Shown here: positions 8,202 to 17,106 of the stretch, piece after piece
How positions within the stretch are numbered: the first letter of the stretch is position 1
Layout: each line of letters opens with the position of its first letter
From: Streptomyces alboniger
GTDB taxonomy: Bacteria > Actinomycetota > Actinomycetes > Streptomycetales > Streptomycetaceae
Direction of reading: 5' to 3'
DNA: 64,000 bases
Assembly: GCF_008704395.1 (NCBI RefSeq)
Contig: NZ_CP023695.1
Coordinates: 4,154,001-4,218,000 of the forward strand
Notes under the pieces: generated by a model
What the model saw: the letters and a program-made list of their open reading frames with translations, nothing else
What the model was told of the DNA's origin: nothing
Databases searched by the model: none
Position numbers and translations under genes: made by a program

Positions 8202-9080
8202 ATGCCGGACGACGCCGCCGTGGCCCGCGATGCCGCCGAGGCCGAAGCCGTCTACTCGCATCCCGTCGTGGAGCCGGACGCCACCGCCGCCTACGGCGAA
8301 CACCCCGACCAGGTCATCGACTTCTACGCGCCCCGGGGCGACCTGGCCCGGCCCGCGCCGCTGGTCATCGCCCTGCACGGCGGGGCCTGGCGCACGCCGT
8401 ACGACCGTTGGCACCTCACGCCGTTCGTGGACTTCCTCGCGCGCCGCGGTTTCGCGGTCGCCAACGTCGAGTACCGCAGGGGCAGCCCCATCCCCGCCCA
8501 GGGTGGCACGGGCCCGGTGGCCGGGCGCTGGCCGGAGACCTTCGACGACGTGGCCGCCGCGTTCGACGCGCTGCCCTCGCTCGTGCGGACCGCCCTGCCG
8601 TCGGCCGACGCGCGCCGCACGGTGGTCACCGGGCACTCGGCGGGCGGCCAACTCGCGCTGTGGGCGGCCGCGCGGCACCTGCTGCCCGCCGACGCGCCCT
8701 GGCGCACCGACCGCCCGGCCCCGCTGCGCGGCGTCGTCGCGCTCGCCCCGATCGCGGACTTCAAGGTCGCGGAGGAACTGGGGGTGTGCGGCGGGGCCGC
8801 GTCCCAGCTCCTTGGCGGACCCGCGAAGTTCGAGGCGCGACTGCCGTACGCGGACCCGGCTGCGCTGCTCCCGACGGGTATCGCCACGGCCGTCGTGCAG
8901 GGCCGCGAGGACATCGGGGTGCCGCAGGCCGTGGCCGAGGCGTACGCGGACGCGGCGGCGAAGGCGGGCGAGGTGGTGGGCCTCACGCTCCTGGAGGACG
9001 TGGGGCACTTTCCGCTGATCGACCCGGCGGCGGACGCGTGCGCGGTGGTCGCGGAGGAGATCGCGCAGTTGGCGTACTGA
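8202..9080 (+). CDS. alpha/beta hydrolase, probable kynurenine formamidase
   Basis: A 292-residue serine hydrolase of the esterase/arylformamidase type. The oxyanion motif HGGAW is at residues 59-63, and the nucleophile elbow GHSAGG places the catalytic serine at S146. A late acid (ED in QGREDIGVP) and a C-terminal histidine (DVGHFPLID) complete a triad. There is no signal peptide. Position directly after kynA-kynU suggests hydrolysis of N-formylkynurenine to kynurenine, the missing middle step. Family membership is well supported; the substrate is inferred from neighbours. The ATG at 8202 was preferred over a TTG at 8187. Confidence 0.8.
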   Translation: MPDDAAVARDAAEAEAVYSHPVVEPDATAAYGEHPDQVIDFYAPRGDLARPAPLVIALHGGAWRTPYDRWHLTPFVDFLARRGFAVANVEYRRGSPIPAQGGTGPVAGRWPETFDDVAAAFDALPSLVRTALPSADARRTVVTGHSAGGQLALWAAARHLLPADAPWRTDRPAPLRGVVALAPIADFKVAEELGVCGGAASQLLGGPAKFEARLPYADPAALLPTGIATAVVQGREDIGVPQAVAEAYADAAAKAGEVVGLTLLEDVGHFPLIDPAADACAVVAEEIAQLAY

Positions 9081-9254
9081 GCTTGGCGCCGGGGCGGGCG
9101 GGTGCGGGGGCGGACCCTGGGAGGGCCCCTGGGCGGGCCCAGTGGGCCCTGGGGAGAGCCCCCGGTGGCAGGCCGGGTAGTACCTGGGACGGACCCGCCA
9201 GGACCCGTCCTGGTGCGGACGCCGCGGGGGGCGGGCCCCCGTACCGTCGTAGAC

Positions 9255-10610
9255 GTGACCGATACGACTGAGCAGCTCAGGGCCAGAGGCCCCAAGAGCC
9301 CGGAGTTCCATCTCGCGCGGGAGATCCTCGGCGGCCTGCGTGAGGCGCTGTTCCGCGACGTCTTCGCCTACCGGCTGCTGCCCCCGCGGACGACGGGCGG
9401 GCGGGGGGCCCGGCTCCTGCCGAAGCAGATACGTCCGTACGCCGTCTGGAACCGCCACGCCCTGGTGGTGGGCGCGGCCCTGATCACCGTCTCCATCGCC
9501 TACCAGGTGGGCGTCGGGGGCAACGAGGCCGCGTTCTTCCTCGCCGGTCTCATCCCGGCGGTCGCCGTCCTGATGACGCTGGTCAGGCCGGTCGGCGCGT
9601 TCTGGGTGTCGCTGGTGTCGACGCCGTTCACGGCGGCGCTCGGGAACAGCTGGGAGGGCTGGCCGTGGACGCCCGACGCCTTCTTCGCGCACATCGTGGT
9701 GATGGTCGTGGTCGCCGCCCGCACCCGGCCCCGTACCGCCCTGTGGATGTGGCTCCTGACTGCGGTGTACGCCCTGGGCACCGAGGCCTTCTTCGACGTC
9801 GGCGCCCGTGGCTACAGCGCGTCCGACGCCCCGGCGATGCTGTTCTTCTCGGCGCTCGCGCTGCTCGTCACCACGGTGGTGCACGTGCGTCGCGAGGCGC
9901 AGCGCGAGGTCACCGTGCAGCGCACCGTCACCGCCATCGAGCGTGACAAGCGCACGCTCCTGGAGGAGCGCACCACCATCGCCCGTGAGCTGCACGACGT
10001 GGTCGCGCACCACATGTCGGTGGTCGCCATCCAGGCGGAGGCCGCGCCCTACCGCGTGGAGAACCCGCCGCCCGAGCTGGAGCAGGCGTTCGTGACCATC
10101 CGGGAGAACGCGGTGGCCGCGCTGACCGAGCTGCGCCGCGTCCTCGGCGTCGTACGGGCGGAGGACTACGAGGCGCCGGACGCCCCGCAGCCGACCCTGG
10201 CCGACCTCGACCGGCTCCTGGACAACGTGCGGGACGCGGGACTGACCGTCGACAAGGCCGTCACCGGAGCGGTCCGCGAACTCCCGCAGGGAGTGGAACT
10301 CTCCGCGTACCGCATCGTGCAGGAGGCACTCAGCAACAGTCTGCGCCACGCGCCCGGCGCCCCGGCCCGCGTCGAGGTCGGCTACGTCCTCGGCGGCCTC
10401 GGCCTGCGCATCGTCAACGGCCCGGCGACCGGTCTGCTGAAACCCTCACCGGGCGCCGGCCACGGGATCACCGGCATGCGGGAGCGCGTCACGATGCTGA
10501 ACGGCGAGATGATGGCGGAGGCGACACCCGACGGCGGCTACGAGGTCACGGTCTTCCTGCCCGTTCCGCTCGCCGACCGGCTCGACCCGGCGGGGGAGGA
10601 CGTCGCATGA
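9255..10610 (+). CDS. two-component sensor histidine kinase (NarL/DesK type)
   Basis: A 451-residue membrane kinase. About five to six hydrophobic segments span residues 66-210, followed by a short coiled linker and a HisKA_3 dimerisation domain with phospho-accepting H247 in TIARELHDVVAHHMSV. The ATPase half has the N box (YRIVQEALSNSLRHA) and a short G box (GHGITGMRERV). The GTG start at 9255 was chosen because upstream sequence is G-rich and non-coding-like. The stop overlaps the response-regulator ATG (ATGA), so it feeds the next protein. The signal is unknown. Confidence 0.9.
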   Translation: MTDTTEQLRARGPKSPEFHLAREILGGLREALFRDVFAYRLLPPRTTGGRGARLLPKQIRPYAVWNRHALVVGAALITVSIAYQVGVGGNEAAFFLAGLIPAVAVLMTLVRPVGAFWVSLVSTPFTAALGNSWEGWPWTPDAFFAHIVVMVVVAARTRPRTALWMWLLTAVYALGTEAFFDVGARGYSASDAPAMLFFSALALLVTTVVHVRREAQREVTVQRTVTAIERDKRTLLEERTTIARELHDVVAHHMSVVAIQAEAAPYRVENPPPELEQAFVTIRENAVAALTELRRVLGVVRAEDYEAPDAPQPTLADLDRLLDNVRDAGLTVDKAVTGAVRELPQGVELSAYRIVQEALSNSLRHAPGAPARVEVGYVLGGLGLRIVNGPATGLLKPSPGAGHGITGMRERVTMLNGEMMAEATPDGGYEVTVFLPVPLADRLDPAGEDVA

Positions 10611-11275
10611 CGATCCGCGTCCTGATCGCGGACGACCAGATGATGGTCCGCGAGGGGTTCTCCGTCCTGCTCAACGCCATGCCCGACATCGAGGTCGTCG
10701 GCGAGGCGGTGAACGGCCGCGAGGCGATCGAACGAGTCCGCGATCTCGCCCCCGACGTCGTCCTGATGGACATCCGCATGCCCGAGCTGAACGGCATCGA
10801 GGCGACCCGCGAGATCATCGCCTCCGAGGGCGAGGCGAAGGTGCTCGTGCTGACCACCTTCGACCTCGACGAGTACGTGTACCAGGCGCTGCGCGCCGGG
10901 GCGTCCGGGTTCCTCCTCAAGGACGCCTCCGCCCGCCAACTCGCTGACGGCGTACGGGTGGTGGCGTCCGGTGAGGCGTTGCTGGCCCCGACGGTGACGC
11001 GCCGCCTGATCACGGAGTTCTCCAAGCTGGCACAGGCGCCGCGGCTCTCGGCGGCGGCCCAGGCGCAGCAGTACGGCGAACTCACCGAGCGCGAGACGGA
11101 GGTCCTGGTGCTCATCGCGCAGGGACTGTCGAACGCGGAGATCGCCTCGCGCCTGGTGGTCGCCGAGTCCACGATCAAGACGCACGTCAGCCGGGTCCTG
11201 GTGAAACTGGGCCTGCGCGACCGCACGCAGGCGGCGGTATTCGCCTACGAGGCGAGGCTGGTGACGCCGGGCTGA
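10607..11275 (+). CDS. NarL/LuxR-family response regulator
   Basis: A 222-residue regulator. The receiver domain has the acidic pocket DD at residues 9-10, phospho-acceptor D55 (LMDIRMPE) and the conserved lysine in FLLKDAS. A LuxR-type helix-turn-helix covers about residues 155-215 (LTERETEVLVLIAQGLSNAEIA, read in two blocks, then STIKTHVSRVL). It overlaps the kinase gene by four bases and is its cognate partner. The receiver-HTH linker carries a short Ala/Gln-rich insertion. Confidence 0.93.
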   Translation: MTIRVLIADDQMMVREGFSVLLNAMPDIEVVGEAVNGREAIERVRDLAPDVVLMDIRMPELNGIEATREIIASEGEAKVLVLTTFDLDEYVYQALRAGASGFLLKDASARQLADGVRVVASGEALLAPTVTRRLITEFSKLAQAPRLSAAAQAQQYGELTERETEVLVLIAQGLSNAEIASRLVVAESTIKTHVSRVLVKLGLRDRTQAAVFAYEARLVTPG

Positions 11276-11353
11276 CGGGCGTGTCCCGCGGCGGCCCGGC
11301 CACAGAGCGCCCGCGGTGTTCCCCTAACACCGGACAGCGCCTAGCGTCGAGCC

Positions 11354-12580
11354 ATGCCCGCCCGCCTGGAGCCCTCCGCGCTCTTCACCCCCACCGACCC
11401 GGAGTTCGTCGCCGACCCGTACCCGGCGTACAGCCGGCTCCGCGAGGCCGGCCGAGCCCACTACTACGCGCCCACCGGCCAGTGGCTGATCCCGCGCCAC
11501 GCGGACGTCGCGGCCCTGCTGCGCGACCGCCGCCTGGGCCGCACCTACCTGCACCGCTTCACGCACGAGGAGTTCGGCCGCGCGGCGCCCCCGCCCGAGC
11601 ACGAGCCGTTCCACACCCTCAACGACAACGGCATGCTCGACCTGGAACCCCCCACGCACACCCGCATCCGCCGCCTGGTCGCCAAGGCGTTCACCCCGCG
11701 CACGGTCGAGGGACTGCGTACGTACGTGAACGAGCTGGCGGACGCCCTCGTGCGCGGCCTCGTGGCGGACGGCGGCGGCGACCTCGTCGCGCGGGTCGCC
11801 GAGCCCCTGCCCGTGGCGGTCATCGCCCAGATGCTCGGCGTCCCGGAGAGCGACCGTCCGCTGCTGCGCCCCTGGTCGGCGGCGATCTGCGGGATGTACG
11901 AGCTGAACCCGTCCGAGGAGACGGCGGCCCGCGCGGTGCGCGCCTCGCTCGAATTCACCGCCTACCTGAGGGAGTTGATCGAGACCCGCCGCGGAAAGCC
12001 CGGGGACGACCTGATCTCGGGCCTGATCGCCGCGTACGAGGACGGGCAGTCGCTCAGCGAGCAGGAAATGATCTCGACGTGCGTGCTGCTCCTGAACGCG
12101 GGGCACGAGGCGACCGTCAACGCCACGGCCAACGGCTGGTACGCGCTCTTCCGCAACCCCGCCCAACTCGCCGCCCTGCGCGCGGATCCGGATGGCCTGA
12201 TCCCCACGGCCGTCGAGGAGCTGATGCGCTACGACACCCCGCTCCAGCTCTTCGAACGCTGGGTCCTCGACGACATCGAGATCGACGGCGTGACGATCCC
12301 CCGCGGCTCCGAACTGGCGCTCCTCTTCGGCTCCGCCAACCATGACCCGGCCGCCTTCACCCGCCCCGGCGAACTGGACCTCGCCCGCCGCGACAACCCG
12401 CACATCTCCTTCGGCGCGGGCGTCCACTACTGCATCGGCGCGCCGCTGGCCCGTGTCGAACTCGCCGCGTCGATGCGGGCGTTGCTGCGGCGGGCCCCGT
12501 CGCTCCGGCTCGCGCGGGAGCCGGAGCGCAGTCTGAACTTCGTGATCCGTGGCCTGCGGGAACTGCGCGTCGAGGTGTGA
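11354..12580 (+). CDS. cytochrome P450
   Basis: A 408-residue soluble class I P450. The I-helix oxygen-activation block NAGHEATVN is at residues 248-256, with Glu in place of the usual Asp beside the threonine region. The K-helix ExxR is at E289-R292 and the heme-binding loop FGAGVHYCIG has Cys360. It needs separate ferredoxin and ferredoxin reductase, and none is adjacent. It stands alone between a two-component system and a convergent ABC exporter, so its substrate cannot be predicted. No clear ribosome site precedes the ATG. Confidence 0.93.
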   Translation: MPARLEPSALFTPTDPEFVADPYPAYSRLREAGRAHYYAPTGQWLIPRHADVAALLRDRRLGRTYLHRFTHEEFGRAAPPPEHEPFHTLNDNGMLDLEPPTHTRIRRLVAKAFTPRTVEGLRTYVNELADALVRGLVADGGGDLVARVAEPLPVAVIAQMLGVPESDRPLLRPWSAAICGMYELNPSEETAARAVRASLEFTAYLRELIETRRGKPGDDLISGLIAAYEDGQSLSEQEMISTCVLLLNAGHEATVNATANGWYALFRNPAQLAALRADPDGLIPTAVEELMRYDTPLQLFERWVLDDIEIDGVTIPRGSELALLFGSANHDPAAFTRPGELDLARRDNPHISFGAGVHYCIGAPLARVELAASMRALLRRAPSLRLAREPERSLNFVIRGLRELRVEV

Positions 12581-12606
12581 GGCGTCAGGTGTGAGGCGTC
12601 AGGTGT
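12575..12606. repeat. short 14-bp tandem duplication between convergent genes
   Basis: The unit GAGGCGTCAGGTGT is repeated back to back, overlapping the P450 stop region and ending before the ABC permease stop. It is probably a slippage duplication with no function. Confidence 0.5.
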
Positions 12607-12609
12607 GGG

Positions 12610-14229
12610 TCAGTTGGTCATGTCCCTGCGCCGCAGCACCGCGAGGCCCACGCCGGTCAGCGCCGCCGCCAGCAGTGTGAGCGTGATCAGCGGGGGCCAG
12701 GACAGCGCGGCGCCCGGCAGCTTCGGCAGGTGGCCGAAGGGGGAGAGGTTCATGACCGCCCGCGGGAGGTCGAGCGCGGGGCCGATCCAGCCGATCGCGA
12801 GGCAGCCGCCGACCACGGCCCAGGCCGCCGCCGCCCCCTTCGGATACGCGCCGACGAACAGCACCGTGAGCCCGCCGAGCACCCAGACGGCGGGGAGTTG
12901 CGCCAGGCAGGCGCCCAGCACCGCCCCCGCGTCCTCGCCGTGCCCGATGGCCACGCCGATTCCGCAGACGGTCATCAGCAGCGCCGACCCGCCGAAGGCG
13001 ATCACCAGGTGCCCGGCGGCCCACCGCAGCCGCCCCACCGCGCCCGCGAGGAGCGGCTCGGCGCGCTGCGAGGTCTCCTCGGCGTGCAGCCGCAGCACGG
13101 ACGCCGCCACGTACAGCCCGGCGACCATGCCGAACAGTCCGGTGATCGTGGAGAGGAAGGCCTCCGTCAGGTCCGACCGGCCGCCCATCCGCTCGATGAT
13201 GTCGCGGGTGCTTTCGTTGTCACCGACGATGTCGGCCGCGCCGGACGCCATCTGCCCGAACACCATCCCGGCGAGCAGGAACCCGGCCGTCCAGCCCAGC
13301 ACCGCACCCCGCTGGAGGCGCCAGGCGAGCGCGCCCGCGGTGGCGATGCGGCCCCGCGCGGGCCCGGGCCGCGTCGGCAGGAAGCTCATCCCGACGTCGC
13401 GCCGCCCCGCCAGTTCGTACGCGACGACGCCCTGTGCCACGGTCGCGGCGCCGACGAGGGCGAGCACCCACCAGCGCTCGCCTGCGAAGGCCCGCAGGTT
13501 CTCCTGCCAGCCGAGCGGCGAGAGCCAGGTCGGCGCGGACGAGCCGTCCGCCGTTCCCGAATCGCCCGCGGCCCGCAGCACGAACGCCGCCCCGAGGGCC
13601 GCGCCGGTCAGCCCCTTGGCGAGCCGCGCGCTCTCGGTGAGCTGCGCGGCGATCGCCGCCAGGGTGGCGAAGAGCATGCCGGTGCCGGCGATCCCGAGGC
13701 CGAGCGCGAGCGCCCCGCGCACGCCCTGCCCCGCCATGCCGGCGGTGATCAGCAACCCGGCCCCGGCGTTGGCCACGAACGCGGCAAGCAGTGCGGCGGT
13801 GAGCGGCGCCCGTCGCCCCACCATGGACGCGGCGAGCATCTCCTGGCGCCCCGACTCCTCTTCCTCGCGGGTGTGGCGTACGACGATGACGAGGCTCATG
13901 ACGGCGGCGAGCACACCCGCGTAGCAGCCGATGCGCCAGGCGGAGAGGGCGCCGAGCGAGTCGCCGAAGACGGGGCCGTACATGGCCCGCATCGAGGAGT
14001 TGGAGTTCATCGTCTCCATGGCGTCGGCGCGCTCGGCGGCCGTTCCGTACACGCTCTCCAGGGAGCCCGGCATCGCGAGCACCAGCCCGGCGACGACGAG
14101 GATCCAGACGGGCATCATGACCCGGTCGCGGCGCAGCGCGAGCCGCAACAGGCTGCCGGTCCCGGCGAGTTGACGCGTCCTGCGCCCGCTCGCCGGGAGG
14201 GCGGTGGCGCGTGAGGCGACGGCGGTCAT
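12610..14229 (-). CDS. ABC transporter permease, antibiotic-exporter type
   Basis: A 539-residue integral membrane protein with about 12 hydrophobic segments, resembling the large two-module permeases annotated as exporters of polyketide antibiotics. It begins after an N-terminal basic stretch ([23 protein letters not shown]). It is translationally coupled to the upstream ATPase gene by a four-base overlap. Together they should form an efflux pump, with the drug or lipid substrate unknown. The MarR-type gene next door is the likely regulator. Confidence 0.88.
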   Translation of the reverse strand: MTAVASRATALPASGRRTRQLAGTGSLLRLALRRDRVMMPVWILVVAGLVLAMPGSLESVYGTAAERADAMETMNSNSSMRAMYGPVFGDSLGALSAWRIGCYAGVLAAVMSLVIVVRHTREEEESGRQEMLAASMVGRRAPLTAALLAAFVANAGAGLLITAGMAGQGVRGALALGLGIAGTGMLFATLAAIAAQLTESARLAKGLTGAALGAAFVLRAAGDSGTADGSSAPTWLSPLGWQENLRAFAGERWWVLALVGAATVAQGVVAYELAGRRDVGMSFLPTRPGPARGRIATAGALAWRLQRGAVLGWTAGFLLAGMVFGQMASGAADIVGDNESTRDIIERMGGRSDLTEAFLSTITGLFGMVAGLYVAASVLRLHAEETSQRAEPLLAGAVGRLRWAAGHLVIAFGGSALLMTVCGIGVAIGHGEDAGAVLGACLAQLPAVWVLGGLTVLFVGAYPKGAAAAWAVVGGCLAIGWIGPALDLPRAVMNLSPFGHLPKLPGAALSWPPLITLTLLAAALTGVGLAVLRRRDMTN

Positions 14230-15179
14230 CGCGCCATCACCGCGCCCTCCGCGTCACCCGTATCACCCATATCACCTGTACCGCCCGTATCACTCGTATC
14301 GTCCTGGTAGTGCCGCAGGAACAGCTCCTCCAGAGTGGGCGGGGTGCTGGTCAGCGACCGGACGCCCGACTCGGTCAGCGACCGGAGTACGGCGTCGAGC
14401 TTGTCGGTGTCGACCTGGAGCTTGACCCGGTGGCCCGTCACGTCGAGATCGTGGACGCCGGGCAGGCGGGACAACCCGCCTGGCGGGCCCGCGAGTTCGG
14501 CGGTGACGCTGGTCCGGGTCAGATGGCGCAGCTCGGTCAGGGAGCCGCTCTCGACGGTCTGTCCCTTCCTGATGATGCTGACGCGGTCGCAGAGCGTCTC
14601 GACCTCGCTGAGGATGTGCGAGGAGAGCAGGATGGTCCGCCCGCGTTCGCGCTCCTCGGTCACGCAGCGCTGGAAGGCCTCCTCCATCAGCGGATCGAGC
14701 CCGGAGGTCGGCTCGTCGAGGATCAGCAGGTCGACGTCGGACGCGAAGGCGGCGACGAGGGCGACCTTCTGGCGGTTGCCCTTGGAGTACGTGCGTCCCT
14801 TCTTGGTCGGGTCCAGCTCGAACCGCTCGACGAGGTCGTCGCGCCGGGCCCGGTCGAGCCCGCCCCGCAGCTTCCCGTACAGGTCGATGACCTCGCCGCC
14901 GGAGAGGTTGCGCCACAGGGTGACGTCGCCGGGGACGTACGCGACACGGCGGTGCAGGGCGACGGCGTCGTGCCAGGGGTCCCCGCCGAGCAGCTGCGCG
15001 GCGCCGGAATCGGCGCGGAGCAGGCCGAGCAGGACGCGGATGGTGGTCGACTTCCCGGATCCGTTGGGCCCGAGGAACCCGTGCACCTCGCCGGTCTCGA
15101 CGTCCAGATCGAGGCCGTCCAGGGCGTGGGTCCTGCCGAACGACTTGTGCAGTCCGGAGACGGTGAGTGCCTTCGTCAT
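14226..15179 (-). CDS. ABC transporter ATP-binding protein
   Basis: A 317-residue ATPase subunit. Walker [10 protein letters not shown] is at residues 37-45, the signature is the exporter-type variant YSKGNRQ at 131-137, and Walker B LLILDEP is at 151-157 followed by the TSGLDP D-loop. The C-terminal ~90 residues form a DrrA-like accessory region and end in a low-complexity Asp/Thr/Gly tail ([13 protein letters not shown]) coded by a short repeated DNA unit. It is the first gene of the efflux operon and is divergent from the MarR-type gene. Confidence 0.92.
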   Translation of the reverse strand: MTKALTVSGLHKSFGRTHALDGLDLDVETGEVHGFLGPNGSGKSTTIRVLLGLLRADSGAAQLLGGDPWHDAVALHRRVAYVPGDVTLWRNLSGGEVIDLYGKLRGGLDRARRDDLVERFELDPTKKGRTYSKGNRQKVALVAAFASDVDLLILDEPTSGLDPLMEEAFQRCVTEERERGRTILLSSHILSEVETLCDRVSIIRKGQTVESGSLTELRHLTRTSVTAELAGPPGGLSRLPGVHDLDVTGHRVKLQVDTDKLDAVLRSLTESGVRSLTSTPPTLEELFLRHYQDDTSDTGGTGDMGDTGDAEGAVMAR

Positions 15180-15193
15180 GATTCTGAAGGTAC

Positions 15194-15238
15194 GCGAGTT
15201 TCACAAACTTGTGAAGTTAATGAACCGTATAAACTCGC
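15194..15238. promoter_or_regulatory. nested inverted repeats, probable operator of the divergent MarR/ABC promoters
   Basis: An inner inverted repeat TTCACAA-AC-TTGTGAA (15200-15215) lies inside a wider GCGAGTTT...AAACTCGC pair (15194-15201 and 15231-15238). The patch is strikingly AT-rich for this genome and is only 15 bases from the ABC ATPase start. Symmetry of this size suits a MarR-family dimer, so autoregulation and control of the efflux genes are likely. Confidence 0.65.
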
Positions 15239-15269
15239 AAGTGTGAGTGAGCAGGGAGATGATCTACGG

Positions 15270-15830
15270 ATGACGAGCGAGCACGCGGGTGACGTCGAGG
15301 GCGAGGGCGTGGCCCCGGGGGCGGCCGAGGCGGACCGGCGTGACGCGGGCCCGCGTGACGCGGAGGCGGTCTCCCGCTTCGTAGAACAGTTCGCCTCGCA
15401 GCTCGTCGAGGCGGGCATGCCGCGGATGCCGTCGCGGATCTTCGCCGCGCTGCTCGCCTCCGACTCGGGGGCGCTGACGTCGGCGGAGCTGGGGGAGCGG
15501 CTGCGGGTCAGCCCCGCGGCGGTCTCCGGTGCCGTGCGCTATCTGACCCAGCAGCACCTGGTCTCCCGCGAGCGGGAACCGGGCACGCGGCGTGATCTCT
15601 TCCGGGTGCACAGCAACCAGTGGTACGAGGCGGTGGGCAACCGTGACGCGGTCCTCAACCGCTGGGAGATCGCGCTGCGGGACGGCATCGCCGGCCTCGG
15701 CGCGGACACGCCCGCGGGGCGGCGCCTCGCGGAGACCCTGGCGTTCTTCGAGTTCCTCCAGGAGGAGCTGGCCGCGATGATGTCCCGCTGGCGCACCCAC
15801 AAAAAGTCCCTCTTCCCGGAGGACCACTGA
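15270..15830 (+). CDS. MarR/GbsR-family transcriptional regulator
   Basis: A 186-residue winged-helix regulator (195 if the in-frame GTG at 15243 is used). The HTH covers SAELGERLRVSPAAVSGAVRYL, read as two helices, followed by a basic wing (REREPGTRRDLFRV). A long C-terminal helical region forms the dimerisation part. It is divergent from the ABC exporter operon with nested inverted repeats between them, the usual layout for a ligand-responsive repressor of a drug pump. Confidence 0.87.
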   Translation: MTSEHAGDVEGEGVAPGAAEADRRDAGPRDAEAVSRFVEQFASQLVEAGMPRMPSRIFAALLASDSGALTSAELGERLRVSPAAVSGAVRYLTQQHLVSREREPGTRRDLFRVHSNQWYEAVGNRDAVLNRWEIALRDGIAGLGADTPAGRRLAETLAFFEFLQEELAAMMSRWRTHKKSLFPEDH

Positions 15831-15866
15831 CACCGGTCCCGCGGCCCCGGGTGCCCTCATGACACC

Positions 15867-16913
15867 TCACCGCGGCAAGGTCAGCGCCCACGCCCCCTGC
15901 CGGACCGTCCACGTCCTCGTGCGGACCGGCCCCGCCACCGCCGAGTCCGCGCGGTAGCGGAAGTCCGCTCCCGACACCGTCACGGTCCGGGCCCGCACCC
16001 GCAGCGCTGCCGCCTCCGCGCCCACGGAGGAGGGCCGGATCTCCACCTGGGCAAGCCCGCCGTCCCCCGCGCTCACGCGGACGCCCTCGACCGGCTTGTC
16101 GAGGTCGACCAGCGTGACCCCGTCCGCCTCGATCCGCAGCCGCGAGGGCCCGGGCCCCGGCGCCGACGCCACCCGCGAGGGCCGCGCGGCGAGGGTCCGT
16201 ACGAAGGACTGGCAGCTCCGCAGCCACGCATGCCCCTCGCCGGAGCCACCACCAGCCACCCCGGAAGCCCCAGCCGTCTCACTGACCCCAGCCGCTGTCT
16301 CGCTGATCCCAGCCGTCTCCGCGACCCCAGCCCTCTCAGAACCCCGAGAACCCCGCGACCCCCGCGACCCCCGCGAAGGCCAAGCCCCCCGGGAGACCCC
16401 ACCGAGCCTCGCCGCCCCGGCCACCCAGGACCCCCCGAACCCCCCGGAAGCCCCAGAGGCCCCAGAAGCCCCCGCCCCCACTCCCCCCGAAGGAATCCGC
16501 AAGTCCCTCAACACCACCCCGTCACTGTCATCGACCAGCAGATCCATCCGCCGCTCGACCCCTTCAAGCACCGCCCGCGACGCCGCGACCGCCCCAGCGG
16601 GCACCCCGAGCGACCGTGCCAGCGACTGCGCGGCCCCTACCGGGACGAGGGAGAGCGCGGTCCCGCCGAGGACCCGCTCCCGGTGCAGCGCGGCCACCGC
16701 CCGCAGCAGCGCCCGGTCGTCGCCGATCACCACGAGCCGCCGCGCACCCCTCCTGGCCAGGGCTTTCGTGAAGTCCTCGGGGCTGTCCGGCAGGCACACC
16801 CGCACCGCCGCCCCCGCGCCGAGCACATCCCTCGCGATCCGTACCGACTCGCCGTCCGTGAGCCGGGCCACCGGGTCGATGACGACAAGGAGCTGGTCGC
16901 GAGCCGACACCAT
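15867..16913 (-). CDS. diacylglycerol kinase-like protein with degenerate active-site loop and repeat insert
   Basis: A 348-residue protein whose first ~140 residues follow the diacylglycerol/NAD-kinase fold pattern (LLVVIDPVAR; VVIGDDRALLRAV; LVPVGAAQSLARSLGVP). Where active enzymes have GGDGT it has IGDDRAL, so phosphotransfer is doubtful. Residues ~165-225 are low-complexity (GSRGSRGS, then AGISETA/AGVSETA units) coded by visible DNA tandem repeats. The C-terminal part is the beta-rich lipid-kinase half. It is divergent from purA. It may be a pseudo-enzyme or a lipid-binding relative. Confidence 0.65.
   Translation of the reverse strand: MVSARDQLLVVIDPVARLTDGESVRIARDVLGAGAAVRVCLPDSPEDFTKALARRGARRLVVIGDDRALLRAVAALHRERVLGGTALSLVPVGAAQSLARSLGVPAGAVAASRAVLEGVERRMDLLVDDSDGVVLRDLRIPSGGVGAGASGASGASGGFGGSWVAGAARLGGVSRGAWPSRGSRGSRGSRGSERAGVAETAGISETAAGVSETAGASGVAGGGSGEGHAWLRSCQSFVRTLAARPSRVASAPGPGPSRLRIEADGVTLVDLDKPVEGVRVSAGDGGLAQVEIRPSSVGAEAAALRVRARTVTVSGADFRYRADSAVAGPVRTRTWTVRQGAWALTLPR
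16270..16480. repeat. short tandem repeats within the DagK-like gene
   Basis: Several runs of related 9- to 21-base units, such as CCCCAGCCGTCTC and CCCGCGACC, lie in frame and code for the Ser/Gly/Ala-rich insert of the lipid-kinase-like protein. The length is expected to vary between strains. Confidence 0.6.
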
Positions 16914-16966
16914 GCGCCCTTTCTTTTAGCCGTTCTTTGAGACCTCGGGTAGCATCTTTGTGCAAG

Positions 16967-16994
16967 AGCCCCTTGCGCTATTGCGCCAGGGGCT
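16967..16994. other. stem-loop in the purA leader
   Basis: AGCCCCTTGCGC and GCGCCAGGGGCT arms (one mismatch) are separated by TATT, 113 bases before purA and 54 bases upstream of the divergent gene. With no gene ending here, it may be an attenuator or leader structure for purA, or a boundary between divergent promoters. Confidence 0.45.
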
Positions 16995-17106
16995 TCGTCT
17001 ATTCCGGGGCAGCATCCAAGGCACACCCAGGCCGTACACGCCACTCCCACGCGGGGGCGACGGCCCCTGACCTTGGACATGCCCCGCCCGGAAGGGGTGT
17101 ACGCCT

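Noticed and set aside
9102..9254. Upstream extension of the histidine kinase frame
   Set aside because: Sequence is G-rich and codes for GPLGGPSGPWGEPP-like nonsense; the GTG at 9255 begins family-like protein.
9081..9254. G-rich repeats as possible G-quadruplex control element
   Set aside because: G runs are expected at this base composition, and no regular four-run spacing stands out.
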